Source: Damh-18 sp964570795 (GTDB taxonomy: Bacteria > Patescibacteriota > Minisyncoccia > Phycocordibacterales > UBA918). Taken from it: a stretch of 64,000 nucleotides of DNA. The notes under the pieces were generated by a model. The model saw only the letters and a program-made list of their open reading frames with translations. It was not told the DNA's origin and did no database searches. Positions 43,494 to 51,773 of the stretch are shown here, piece by piece. The stretch lies in the NCBI GenBank assembly GCA_964570795.1, contig CAZMYZ010000005.1:1-64000 (forward strand), read 5' to 3'. The position numbers were made by a program, and so were the translations under genes. Within the stretch, counting starts at the first letter, position 1. Each line of letters starts with the position of its first letter.

Positions 43494-45629
43494 CTATTTT
43501 TTCTCCGGTGCTTTGAGACCCTTCTTTGTGGCCCATTCAGGGTCTGCTTTTTTAATCGAAAGACCGATCTTTCCATCTTCGACTTTGCAGACGACAACGG
43601 GCACTGTATCCCCCACCTTCAAAATGCCATCGAGGTTTTCAAGACGCCATGACACAATTTCTGAAATGTGGATGAGCCCTTCATTTTGTGAATCCATTTT
43701 TGCAAATGCACCAAAGGTTGCGATGCGTGTTATCTCTGCTTCCATACGCTCACCTACGACATACACCTTCGTCAGTGCAGCGATACGTGCTTGTGCAAGG
43801 AGTGGCGCCTGGTCCTTACCGGTGATGTATACCGTACCATCATCCTCGATAGTGATCTCATCAACGCCAGTGTCATCCTTGATACCATTGATAGTCTTTC
43901 CTCCTCCTCCAATGACGAGACCGATTTGGTCTGGTTGAATTTGCATCACAATAATCTTTGGTGCGCGGGGAGATATGTCACTTCGTGGTGTAGATATTTC
44001 ACTCGTGAGTGTTTCAAGAATATGGAGGCGTGCGATACGTGCTTTCTCAAGTGCCTCTGCAAGAATCTTCACGGGAATACCACCCACTTTTACATCCATT
44101 TGAATGGCGGTGATACCTTCGGTTGTGCCTGCTACTTTAAAATCCATATCACCATGCTCATCTTCGGGACCTTGGATGTCGGTGATGAGTTGGTAGGTGT
44201 CGTGTGTCTCCATCATGAGTCCAGATGCAATACCTGCAACAGGACGCTTGATAGGTACTCCCCCGTCCATAAGTGCGAGAGTTGATGCACAGACTGAGCC
44301 CATTGAGGAAGAACCGTTTGATGCCATCGTCTCGGACACAAGGCGGATGGTGTATGGGAATTCAGTTTTTGGAGGAATGACAGCGAAGAGTGCTTTTTCT
44401 GCAAGTGCCCCGTGACCAATCATACGACGGTTGGTGCCACCCACGCGCCCTGTCTCCCCCACTGAAAATGGTGGGAAGTTGTAGTGGTGCATGAAATGTT
44501 TCTTCGTGCCGTTCTCCTCAATGGAGTCGAGTATCTGGGAATCATCAGGGCCGCCGAGGGTGAGTGCAGAAAAGACATGAGTCTCACCGCGATAGAAAAT
44601 ACCACAACCGTGGAGTGCGGGACTGATGCCGCCTGCTTGTGCAAAGAGTGGACGTACTTCATCCATGGTGCGACCGTCGGGGCGGACTTTGTCATGAATC
44701 ACCCCACGATGGAGTTCGTCATCGATAGCATGTTCAAAATATTCATCTGCAAGATTCTTGTTTGACTCAGGGAGCTCTGTTGCCAGAAGCGTATGCCACT
44801 CATCTTTGAGTTCGTAGAGATGTGCCTTCCCCGAGGTGTTGGAAAAAAGAGTTGTGGTGAGTTTTGGTGCAATATGCTCAGTAAAAAGTGCTTTCGCTGC
44901 ATCATCAAGAGTTGCGAGGGAGACCTCGCGTTTTTGTTTTCCAATTTCTGCGACAATGGCTTTTTGGAATGCGAGCACTTGTGTGTTGATGCGTACGGCA
45001 TGCTCGAGTGCATGTACTACCTCTGCTTCGCTCACTTCAAAGCCTGCTGTCTCAATCATATTGATGGTTTCATCTTGCCCACAAGCAAGTACTTCGTAGG
45101 AAAGATTCCCCGCTTCACGATCAGCGTAGGTGGGGTTGATAACTATTTCTCCAGTCCCGAGACGCTTTGCGATACGTACTGCACTTACCGGTCCTTCCCA
45201 CGGAATGTTAGAAACTGCGAGTGCGAGAGATGCACCAATAACACCAAGTACATCAGGATCATCTTCTCCTGCACTCAGTACCGTTACAATGACTTGCACT
45301 TCGTTGCGAATTGCATGATTAAAAAGTGGACGAATGGTGCGATCGACTATGCGTGCCGAGAGAATCGCACCTTCACTGGGGCGACCTTCACGTCTCTGGA
45401 AACGACTCCCGAGAATTTGTCCGGTAGCATAAAACTTTTCCTCAAACTCTACCGAGAGAGGGAAGTAGGGAATCGCGTCGGCGCTCTTTTTGTTCATAAC
45501 GGCGGTCACGAGCACGACTGTCTCACCCATGGTGAGCATGACGGAGCCATGGGCTTGATTTACAAGATTAGTAAAGGTGGCGGTGAGGGTCTTCCCTTCA
45601 ATATCGACGGTGTATGATTTTTTCTCCAT
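43494..45629 (-). CDS. pnp: Polyribonucleotide nucleotidyltransferase
   Basis: The product (711 aa) has the complete PNPase layout: two RNase PH domains (FQRREGRPSEGAIL in the first; HHYNFPPFSVGETGR and SNGSSSMGSVCASTLALMDGG in the second), a KH domain (IGLVIGGGGKTINGI) and a C-terminal S1 domain (GAFAKMDSQNEGLIHISEI). It degrades RNA from the 3' end using phosphate. I chose the ATG at 45629 (MEKKSYTVDIEG) and not 45674, because the conserved start begins there. Confidence 0.96.
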   Translation of the reverse strand: MEKKSYTVDIEGKTLTATFTNLVNQAHGSVMLTMGETVVLVTAVMNKKSADAIPYFPLSVEFEEKFYATGQILGSRFQRREGRPSEGAILSARIVDRTIRPLFNHAIRNEVQVIVTVLSAGEDDPDVLGVIGASLALAVSNIPWEGPVSAVRIAKRLGTGEIVINPTYADREAGNLSYEVLACGQDETINMIETAGFEVSEAEVVHALEHAVRINTQVLAFQKAIVAEIGKQKREVSLATLDDAAKALFTEHIAPKLTTTLFSNTSGKAHLYELKDEWHTLLATELPESNKNLADEYFEHAIDDELHRGVIHDKVRPDGRTMDEVRPLFAQAGGISPALHGCGIFYRGETHVFSALTLGGPDDSQILDSIEENGTKKHFMHHYNFPPFSVGETGRVGGTNRRMIGHGALAEKALFAVIPPKTEFPYTIRLVSETMASNGSSSMGSVCASTLALMDGGVPIKRPVAGIASGLMMETHDTYQLITDIQGPEDEHGDMDFKVAGTTEGITAIQMDVKVGGIPVKILAEALEKARIARLHILETLTSEISTPRSDISPRAPKIIVMQIQPDQIGLVIGGGGKTINGIKDDTGVDEITIEDDGTVYITGKDQAPLLAQARIAALTKVYVVGERMEAEITRIATFGAFAKMDSQNEGLIHISEIVSWRLENLDGILKVGDTVPVVVCKVEDGKIGLSIKKADPEWATKKGLKAPEKK

Positions 45630-45740
45630 GATGTCTCTATAATGAGCGACAGAGATTTTGAATTTCAAACACATGCTTGAAACTCACCTATCTGTGCCGC
45701 TCGTGAGTAATGGGCAAAGTGTATCAAAATTAAGTCAAAA

Positions 45741-45777
45741 AAACACCCCATGCGAACAAGTGTCACATGGGGTGTTT
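45741..45777 (-). terminator. Terminator after the NYN-domain gene
   Basis: 12-bp arms (45741-45752 and 45766-45777) with an A-rich left flank, so it terminates minus-strand transcripts before pnp. Confidence 0.75.
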
Positions 45778-45786
45778 CCTATTTAA

Positions 45787-46368
45787 TTATTGGTCATCAT
45801 CGGTATCAGTACCAACGACACGTTTTACCGACTTTTTTGCTTTTGTGCGAACACCCTTTCCACGGAGCCCAATAAGAAATGTCTGCGGGTCTTCATCCAT
45901 ATCGATAAAGTCATCGACTGATTCACGGAGGCGGGATGAACTTGATTTGCCGAAGGCGATACATTCCACTTGGCATCCCTGTGAGCGGACGTACTCCATG
46001 AGGGGTACAAAGTCACCATCACCTGATGCGAGTACAATTGCATCTACTTTTTGTGAATGCTTGATTGCATCCACGGCAAGCCCTACGTCCCAATCGGCCT
46101 TTTTGGCACCCCCAAAAAATATCTGAAGATCTTTTGTTTTTACCTCAATACCAATCTTTTCAAGTGCCTCAAAGAATGAACGTTCCTCTCCACTTTCGGT
46201 GGTGACCACATAGGAAATCGCACGTACAAGTTTGCGCTCACCTAAAGCAGCTTTTACCACTGCGTCAAAATTGACTTTTGAATGATAAATATTTTTTGCA
46301 CTGTGGTAGAGATTTTGCGTGTCAATAAAAATCGCGACACGCTGTTCTTTATGTTTAATGATAGTCAT
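45787..46368 (-). CDS. NYN-domain (LabA/DUF88-type) protein, probable RNase
   Basis: The product (193 aa) carries the PIN-like NYN fold: VAIFIDTQNLYHS near the N-terminus, KADWDVGLAVDAI and ASGDGDFVPLMEYVRSQG. The aspartates in IDTQN, DWDVG and SGDGDF are the expected metal ligands. The family cleaves RNA, and the target is unknown. The C-terminal tail is Lys/Arg-rich with an acidic end. Confidence 0.85.
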   Translation of the reverse strand: MTIIKHKEQRVAIFIDTQNLYHSAKNIYHSKVNFDAVVKAALGERKLVRAISYVVTTESGEERSFFEALEKIGIEVKTKDLQIFFGGAKKADWDVGLAVDAIKHSQKVDAIVLASGDGDFVPLMEYVRSQGCQVECIAFGKSSSSRLRESVDDFIDMDEDPQTFLIGLRGKGVRTKAKKSVKRVVGTDTDDDQ

Positions 46369-46446
46369 AAAAAATGAACAGAATAATTTATTAAAAAATG
46401 AACAAGAACTTCCTCAATAAGTATAGCAGAGGTATGGGCAGGTAGT

Positions 46447-46488
46447 GAAACGCGCGCATTCTTTTTTAAAAAAGAATGCGCGCGTTTC
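46447..46488. terminator. Terminator after rpsO
   Basis: A perfect 42-nt palindrome with no unpaired centre except what the turn needs. It follows rpsO on the minus strand by 12 bp. Confidence 0.8.
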
Positions 46489-46500
46489 GTCCCTCCCTCC

Positions 46501-46767
46501 TTATTTCTTGAGTGCGAGTTTCTTGATGAGGGCCTTGTATGCCTTTTCATCTTTCTTCTCGAGGTACTTGAGGTGTGTGCGGCGGTCTGCAACCATTTGG
46601 AGAAGTCCACGACGTGAGTGGAAATCTTTCAAATTCTTTTTGAGGTGCTTTCCGAGTTCCTCAATTTGCTTCGTGAGAATTGCAACCTGTGCTTCTGGTG
46701 AACCAGTGTCGCTATCATGTCGGCGAACCTCCTTGATTGCGTTTTCTTTCTTTCGTTTTGTAAGCAT
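46501..46767 (-). CDS. rpsO: 30S ribosomal protein S15
   Basis: The product (88 aa) has RHDSDTGSPEAQVAILTKQI, then HLKKNLKDFHSRRGLLQMVADRR, the invariant S15 signature. It binds the 16S rRNA three-way junction. I chose the ATG at 46767 (MLTKRKKENAI); the ORF is open 12 codons further, but the family starts here. It has its own promoter. Confidence 0.96.
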   Translation of the reverse strand: MLTKRKKENAIKEVRRHDSDTGSPEAQVAILTKQIEELGKHLKKNLKDFHSRRGLLQMVADRRTHLKYLEKKDEKAYKALIKKLALKK

Positions 46768-46840
46768 AGTGTTTAAAAATGCGTCACGGTGTGTAGATTG
46801 CACACGGACGCGTTGTTAGTAACCTGCGAAGGTTGCCACT

Positions 46841-46869
46841 ACTTTACCACAGTTTGACAAAGTGCGCAA
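46841..46869 (-). promoter_or_regulatory. rpsO promoter
   Basis: On the minus strand TTGCGC (46864-46869) and TAAAGT (46841-46846) are 17 bp apart. The rpsO ATG lies about 73 bp downstream of the -10 box. Confidence 0.5.
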
Positions 46870-46930
46870 GCCCCACTCTAGTGTTGTATTGTTATAGTAG
46901 TTACCCTGTTCTTTTCAAAAGGAGTACCTC

Positions 46931-47227
46931 ATGAATCACAAAATCACACCCCCTCAAGCAGAAACACTCGAGGGTCTTGGGCAATCAATCGGCGAACTTC
47001 GCTATGATGCACTCATTGTTGTCCTCGTTGGTATCGCAGACAAACTTGAATCCCAGGTGCGAGCAGATACCATAAAAGATAGACCACATCTGAGCGGATA
47101 TGGTCGTGATGTAGTACTGTCGATACACCAGGCTGTTTCGAGTCTTGAGCATATGCTCACCGTATCAATTCCCCACATGCATGATGAATTGCAAGAGCAC
47201 CCTCTCATTGGGCGTCATGGTGCGTAG
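46931..47227 (+). CDS. Small helical protein, unknown function
   Basis: This 98-aa acidic, probably all-helical protein has no signal sequence or membrane segment. AAAGGAG is placed well before the ATG, and a strong terminator follows, so a stand-alone gene is likely. I do not recognise the family. The His-rich C-terminus (HMHDELQEHPLIGRHG) is the only notable feature. Confidence 0.65.
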   Translation: MNHKITPPQAETLEGLGQSIGELRYDALIVVLVGIADKLESQVRADTIKDRPHLSGYGRDVVLSIHQAVSSLEHMLTVSIPHMHDELQEHPLIGRHGA

Positions 47228-47232
47228 CATAC

Positions 47233-47270
47233 AAAGGTCGTGTCTGAAGTTTTAGACACGACCTTCTTTT
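47233..47270 (+). terminator. Terminator after the small helical protein gene
   Basis: 12-bp arms (47234-47245 and 47254-47265) are followed by a T-run. It lies just before the Xer recombinase gene. Confidence 0.8.
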
Positions 47271-47305
47271 TATTTGCTACAATAATACTCGATACTTATA
47301 TATGT

Positions 47306-48232
47306 ATGACGCTCACTGAACTTAAACGCGAATTTCTCGAGTACCTCGAAATTGAAAAAGGGCGGAGTATTTTAACGGTGCGCAACTACGACCACTACCT
47401 TACGCGCTTTATCGAGTTTATTAAAAATGATGACCCAGGGAAAGTAACAGAGGTATCTGTCCGTGAATTTCGCCTCTGGCTCAATCGCCAGCCAGGAACG
47501 AAGGTGGGAAGAAATATTGAGACGCTAAAACCAAAGACCCGAAACTACTACCTTATCGCGCTCCGTGCATTTTTGAAATATATGCGCAAGCGTGGTGTCG
47601 AGTCGCTCAACCCCGAACGCATCGAACTCGCAAAAGTACCGGAGCGCTCGCTCGACCTTATTTCTTCTCATGAACTCACACGCCTCATTGAGGCGCCCGA
47701 CCTTGCTTCCCTTTCAGGGCTCCGCGATAAAGCAATTCTCGAACTCCTCTTCTCTACAGGACTCCGCGTGTCTGAACTCTGTGCACTCTCTCAGGAAGAT
47801 GTTGATCTCTCTCGCGATGAATTTTCGGTGCGTGGGAAAGGCGATAAAGTGCGTGTTGTATTTCTTTCAGATACAGCACGCAATGCAATAAAAGCGTATC
47901 TCAAAGAGCGGAAGGATTTTGATGATGCGATGTTCATTCAGTATGGAAAGAATGCAAAGAGTGATGAAGTGAAAAACAAAGACCTTCGGCTCACACCACG
48001 GAGTGTACAGCGCATCATTAAGCGCTATGCAACTATTGCGGGTATTACCCGCAAGGTGACCCCACATAAACTCCGCCACTGCTTTGCCACCGACCTTCTC
48101 CATAACGGCGCCGACCTCCGCTCAGTGCAAGCACTCCTCGGCCACGCCAACATCGCTACGACGCAGATATACACCCACGTCACCGACAAACATCTCCGTG
48201 ACATACACAAGAAGTTCCACTCACGGGGGTAA
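47306..48232 (+). CDS. XerC/XerD-type tyrosine recombinase
   Basis: The product (308 aa) has an N-terminal SAM-like domain (1-115) and a C-terminal catalytic domain with Arg in STGLRVSEL, Lys in RGKGDKVRVV, HKLRHCFAT, LLGHANIATTQIY and the nucleophilic Tyr in IYTHV. The length and motifs fit the chromosomal dimer-resolving Xer enzymes rather than a phage integrase. As the only recombinase in the window, it is also a possible actor on the tRNA-end repeats. I chose the ATG at 47306; the upstream extension overlaps a terminator. Confidence 0.9.
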   Translation: MTLTELKREFLEYLEIEKGRSILTVRNYDHYLTRFIEFIKNDDPGKVTEVSVREFRLWLNRQPGTKVGRNIETLKPKTRNYYLIALRAFLKYMRKRGVESLNPERIELAKVPERSLDLISSHELTRLIEAPDLASLSGLRDKAILELLFSTGLRVSELCALSQEDVDLSRDEFSVRGKGDKVRVVFLSDTARNAIKAYLKERKDFDDAMFIQYGKNAKSDEVKNKDLRLTPRSVQRIIKRYATIAGITRKVTPHKLRHCFATDLLHNGADLRSVQALLGHANIATTQIYTHVTDKHLRDIHKKFHSRG

Positions 48233-48420
48233 AAACATCTGCCTTCGCTATCCCCGTGGCAAGCCAACGGGGCATTACGCGGGTAGTTGAAACACTCTGG
48301 GAGATTGTTTCAAGGGTGTTTTTTCTAGCAGCTGTTTCGGCTCTGCCGAAGAATATATTTGTCCATTCATCCTGCGGGGCATAGCGGACGTGGCATTTTG
48401 GACGAACTAGTAAAAGAAAA

Positions 48421-48439
48421 CCCCAGCGTATGCTTGGGG
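48421..48439 (-). terminator. Terminator after the small basic protein gene
   Basis: On the minus strand CCCCAAG and CTGGGG pair around CATACG and are followed by TTTTCTTTT. It lies 2 bp after the stop of the small gene at 48442. Confidence 0.7.
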
Positions 48440-48441
48440 CC

Positions 48442-48591
48442 TTACTCGGTATCTGGGGTGGATTTTTTATGTTTCGACTTCTTGTGTTTTTTGCTCTGGT
48501 GGACACCACACCCAACACCACTTCTGAGCCGCTTCACCATATCTTTTTGAAGTCGAGGACCGATACTATGTTTGAGTTTTGTTTTCTTCAC
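48442..48591 (-). CDS. Small very basic protein (49 aa), unknown function
   Basis: GTG start at 48591, with AAGGAG placed 6 nt upstream on the minus strand. The 49-aa product is rich in Lys, Arg and His: KTKLKHSIGPRLQKDMVKRL, then a Lys/His-rich patch (about 34-43), ending TPDTE. It could bind nucleic acid. The good ribosome-binding site, the basic composition and the terminator directly downstream support a real gene, although no family is known to me. Confidence 0.55.
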   Translation of the reverse strand: MKKTKLKHSIGPRLQKDMVKRLRSGVGCGVHQSKKHKKSKHKKSTPDTE

Positions 48592-48629
48592 ACCATTCTC
48601 CTTGTGAACTGTTCTTCAAAAACTGTACA

Positions 48630-49169
48630 CTAATTTCCTATTTCTTGAAAGAATACAGGTACTTCTATAGCGTCATCATGCACGGGGAGACCGGAGGGGT
48701 TGTCTTTCTTTAAAATAACCGCACCGCGATTATAGGGGGTTTGTGGGTCGATAGTGTATGTGATGCTTGCGGTAAATGGTACAAAGTCCTCGGTCATCCA
48801 TTCGCCTTCTGCAGTTGCAGTCCCTTCACCAACAATAAGCCCGTCCCAGTTTACTATGGAGACAGGGAAACTGCCCTCGAAGAACCAAGTGCCACGAGCA
48901 GTCCCTTCGATAGTAATGGGTGAGGAGACAGTGCTTTGAGGAGTGGGAGTAGTGACACGGATGAGGTTGTGTAGTGGTGGGGGTACTTCGGGGCATTCTG
49001 CGAATTCACAATTTGGTCCGGTGCGACCTACGGCACTTCCGTCGGGACATACTTTTGCATCTAGGGTGCATGCAATTGGATGTATATTTGCTTTTTCATC
49101 CAACATAAAAAGCCACACAAGGGTGACGACTAATGCTCCAATAATGAGCAGAAATGAGCGTGTTTTCAT
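48630..49169 (-). CDS. Membrane-anchored Gmad2-domain protein
   Basis: The product (179 aa) has an N-terminal anchor (5-24) and a Cys-rich segment CPDGSAVGRTGPNCEFAEC (about 42-60). A Gmad2 Ig-like domain follows (about 72-175) with VSSPITIEGTARGTWFFEGSF and GEWMTEDFVPFTASITY. Gmad2 domains occur in spore-germination and other surface proteins as binding modules. It probably faces outside the cell. I chose the ATG at 49169 because it gives a clean anchor. Confidence 0.8.
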   Translation of the reverse strand: MKTRSFLLIIGALVVTLVWLFMLDEKANIHPIACTLDAKVCPDGSAVGRTGPNCEFAECPEVPPPLHNLIRVTTPTPQSTVSSPITIEGTARGTWFFEGSFPVSIVNWDGLIVGEGTATAEGEWMTEDFVPFTASITYTIDPQTPYNRGAVILKKDNPSGLPVHDDAIEVPVFFQEIGN

Positions 49170-49188
49170 ACTGCTAGTATAGCGTATT

Positions 49189-49449
49189 TTAGGAATGCAG
49201 GGTGCGCTTCTCGGTGTCGATAGCAACGGTATCAAGTACAGGAAGTTTCTTTCCTTTCATCAAAAAATGCTTGAGTTTTTCGGTGCCGATGAAACGCAAG
49301 CCAAGAAGTTCGAGACCAACAAAGAAAAGAAGTCCTCCAGGAGTAAGTGGAGTAATGAGCGCAACAAATCCAACTATCACAAACGACCACCCCGCAATTT
49401 TGCGGAGGCGAGGCTTTGCTTCAGTATAGGTATGAAATCGCTCGTACAT
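49189..49449 (-). CDS. Small two-helix membrane protein
   Basis: The product (86 aa) has one or two hydrophobic segments (about 18-34 and 37-54) with the motif ITPLTPGGLLFFVGLELLGLRF. This motif recurs in short PGPGW-like membrane proteins of many bacteria. The function is unknown. It precedes the Gmad2 gene by 19 bp. Confidence 0.65.
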   Translation of the reverse strand: MYERFHTYTEAKPRLRKIAGWSFVIVGFVALITPLTPGGLLFFVGLELLGLRFIGTEKLKHFLMKGKKLPVLDTVAIDTEKRTLHS

Positions 49450-49491
49450 TACTCACGTTGACGCATGGTAGAGCCATTTCTTACGAGATAT

Positions 49492-49529
49492 GAAAATCCC
49501 CCAGATATCGTAGATATCTGGGGGATTTC
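49492..49529 (-). terminator. Terminator after the SurA-like gene
   Basis: 17-18-bp arms with loop GTA directly downstream of the SurA-like gene on the minus strand. Confidence 0.8.
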
Positions 49530-49538
49530 TGGTGTCGC

Positions 49539-50360
49539 TTATTTAATTTCTACGGTAGCCTCTGTGCGAAGTTTTTCAACGAGTGTCGTGATGATTTCCT
49601 GCTGTTTTTGCATGATGAGTTGTGACTCAATCTGAGGACGAATTTCCTCAAGTGGCGGAATTTTTGCCCCATCCGCACTAATGGTCTTTACAAATTCAGC
49701 AACTTCTTCGTCGGTCACCGCAACCGTTTCAATATCAGTAACCGCCTCAACATAGCGATCAGCAAGAATACGGTCGCTGATGTTTTCACGAAGTTTCTCT
49801 TCAGTGAGTCCTACCTCAGTCATTTTTGCAGCAAGTTCTTCTGGTGTACCAAATTGTGCAGTGAGATCATCGTATTGCTTTTGAACATCTTCTTCAGATA
49901 CTGTAATCCCCTCCGCTTCAGCTGCAGCAGTAATGAGGGTATTGCTAATCAACACTTCAAGCGCCTGTGTACGAATTTCTGCCAGAGTCGCAGGGTCGGT
50001 TATGTTTGCTCCCTGTGCTGCTGCACTTTGTGAGAGAAGATTAATACTTTCATCAAGTTCTGCTTGGTAGATTTTTGCACCATTTACCGTTGCAACCACT
50101 TCTCCACGTGTGCCGAAGTCTGAATACATATAGAACCCTGCTCCAAGAATAATCGCTGCACCAAGAGCAAGCGCGATATGGGTGGCATACTTTTTATAAA
50201 AAGGCTCTGTAGGTGCATCAAATCCAGTAGCGCATGTGCCAGCAGAGGTCTCGGTAGTCACCGACGAAAGTTCAGTCACTGTTACGGTGCCGGTCGTTGT
50301 TTCAACAGGCTCTGCAGCAACAGTTTTTTCAGTGTTTGTATTTTCTGATGTGTTGTCCAT
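49539..50360 (-). CDS. SurA N-terminal-like chaperone, membrane-anchored
   Basis: The product (273 aa) has an acidic Thr-rich cytoplasmic head (1-55) and a transmembrane helix (about 62-84). A SurA_N-type chaperone domain follows (VVATVNGAKIYQAELDESINLL, then ALEVLISNTLITAAAEAEGITVSEEDV). No peptidyl-prolyl isomerase (parvulin) domain is visible, so it may act as a holdase for exported proteins. I chose the ATG at 50360 (MDNTSENT) over the longer frame. Confidence 0.8.
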   Translation of the reverse strand: MDNTSENTNTEKTVAAEPVETTTGTVTVTELSSVTTETSAGTCATGFDAPTEPFYKKYATHIALALGAAIILGAGFYMYSDFGTRGEVVATVNGAKIYQAELDESINLLSQSAAAQGANITDPATLAEIRTQALEVLISNTLITAAAEAEGITVSEEDVQKQYDDLTAQFGTPEELAAKMTEVGLTEEKLRENISDRILADRYVEAVTDIETVAVTDEEVAEFVKTISADGAKIPPLEEIRPQIESQLIMQKQQEIITTLVEKLRTEATVEIK

Positions 50361-50426
50361 AGGAAAAGTTATGTCGTCATTACAATAATAGTGTGTACAG
50401 ACTACCATGTTTTAGGCGTCGTGAAA

Positions 50427-50463
50427 AAGAAATCCCCGGCACCTACGGTGCCGGGGATTTCTT
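50427..50463. terminator. Terminator between the DHH gene and the SurA-like gene
   Basis: Perfect 17-bp arms with loop TAC. It follows the DHH gene on the minus strand and overlaps its last bases. Confidence 0.8.
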
Positions 50464-51321
50464 CTATGTATGAATAATTCGTCCGATAAAGTCATTGAGC
50501 GGTATTGTAGCGCCTGACGCATTACGATGCCCTCCCCCGCCGAGTGACATGGCGAGTTTGAGTGCAGAAGGTTCATGTACTGCTTCAGAGCGGAAACTAA
50601 ATTTCACTTCATTGCCTAAAATTGTATAGAGCGCAACTGCAGCGTTATTTTCGTGCGCCAGTGCATTGCCACATGCAGATTGGTGGTTGGTAATGTTGTA
50701 TGCAAGCACATCATGGTTTTCAATACGAAGCGTCACCGGCTCAAGGAGAATAAGTCGCCCCACCATCGTGTGCGCATAGAGGGTGAGTACCTTGCCCTGG
50801 TCTACTAGTGATTCGAGTGGCTCATCAAAAAGTGCAATGGTGCGATGTGGGTCGTTATTCCCAAGGGAAAGGTAATTTACGATATGTTCTGTTTGTTCCC
50901 CAAGCAATTTCTTCCAAAGGTCGTTATCCTCTACATGAGGAATGAGTGCGGGAGCAGGAACTTCGGGAAAGAGGTACGCCCACGAGAGTGATGCTCCCGA
51001 TTTTTCATTATCAAATACATAGGTGAGTCCAGTGTATTCCTGCGCAATCTGGAGGACGCGAGCGTGCTCGCTGATATGGTGATCAATTACCGTCACTGTA
51101 TGTCCTCGTTCCAAAAATTCAGTAAGGCCAAGCGTGGAGTCTACTATATATATGTGTGCGGAAGAGTCGGTGCAATCAAGGATAGTTTCAATTTCCTCGG
51201 GAGCGTAATTGTGGGCGAGCGGAAAGGTTTGAGCATTTGGATATTTTTTAAGTACCACTGCTGCCGCGGTAGTACCGTCGACGCAATCCTTGTGGTAGAT
51301 ACAGGTGATGTGTTTTTCCAT
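50464..51321 (-). CDS. DHH-family phosphoesterase
   Basis: The product (285 aa) has CIYHKDCVDGTTAAAVVL near the N-terminus, the DHH motif TVIDHHISEH (about 88-97) and the C-terminal DHHA1 motif SLGGGGHRNASGA. Relatives are nanoRNases and cyclic-dinucleotide phosphodiesterases, and this copy lacks extra sensory domains. The exact substrate (short RNA, pAp or another) cannot be told from sequence. Confidence 0.85.
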   Translation of the reverse strand: MEKHITCIYHKDCVDGTTAAAVVLKKYPNAQTFPLAHNYAPEEIETILDCTDSSAHIYIVDSTLGLTEFLERGHTVTVIDHHISEHARVLQIAQEYTGLTYVFDNEKSGASLSWAYLFPEVPAPALIPHVEDNDLWKKLLGEQTEHIVNYLSLGNNDPHRTIALFDEPLESLVDQGKVLTLYAHTMVGRLILLEPVTLRIENHDVLAYNITNHQSACGNALAHENNAAVALYTILGNEVKFSFRSEAVHEPSALKLAMSLGGGGHRNASGATIPLNDFIGRIIHT

Positions 51322-51371
51322 TACTCGATAATACGGAGATTTTTCCTTTGGCGCAATATTTGGAGAGAGAG

Positions 51372-51426
51372 TACCCGCGCGCCTACGGCGCGCGGGTATA
51401 GAAAAACCCCCGCGATGCAGGGGTTT
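51372..51426. terminator. Two adjacent terminator hairpins
   Basis: A GC-rich hairpin (51372-51398, loop TAC) is followed by AAACCCC/GGGGTTT (51404-51410 and 51420-51426). They separate the DHH gene from the small zinc-binding-like gene on the minus strand. Confidence 0.7.
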
Positions 51427-51436
51427 GTGGGGTTGA

Positions 51437-51694
51437 TTATGCGGCTGATGCAGTCAAAAGTTTATGGCTGCATATCTCCTCTTGATGTGGCGGGACATAT
51501 CGAGGTTTCATTTGTTGTGCTCTTTCGCAAGGGGGAGTACATGTCCCTTCACCTTCATTACCCCAATACCCGTAAGGCGGATCGAGGTATTGTTTACTGC
51601 AATGAATACAGTTTCGAATGACTCTCTTTTCTGGTTGTGGAGCTAGGTCCTTTTTGTGTTCGAGATTGCCATGACCCACCTTGGTCGCTTTCAT
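51437..51694 (-). CDS. Small Cys-rich, zinc-ribbon-like protein
   Basis: The product (85 aa) has NCIHCSKQYLDPP (CxxC) and, 20 residues on, GTCTPPCERAQ (Cx3C), a pattern that could bind one zinc ion. The N- and C-terminal parts are basic. GAGGCAAAG lies before the ATG and a terminator follows, which supports expression. The family is unknown to me. Confidence 0.55.
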   Translation of the reverse strand: MKATKVGHGNLEHKKDLAPQPEKRVIRNCIHCSKQYLDPPYGYWGNEGEGTCTPPCERAQQMKPRYVPPHQEEICSHKLLTASAA

Positions 51695-51773
51695 TTTCTT
51701 TGCCTCGTGTAAAAGTATCTAAAAAATAGCACTACCGAGAAATACTATACAATGATTTAGTAAAAAACAAGCC

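Noticed and set aside
48233..48420. A tRNA-like fold between the Xer gene and the small basic gene
   Set aside because: Only short complementary stretches are present. No T-loop or acceptor stem of the right length can be built.
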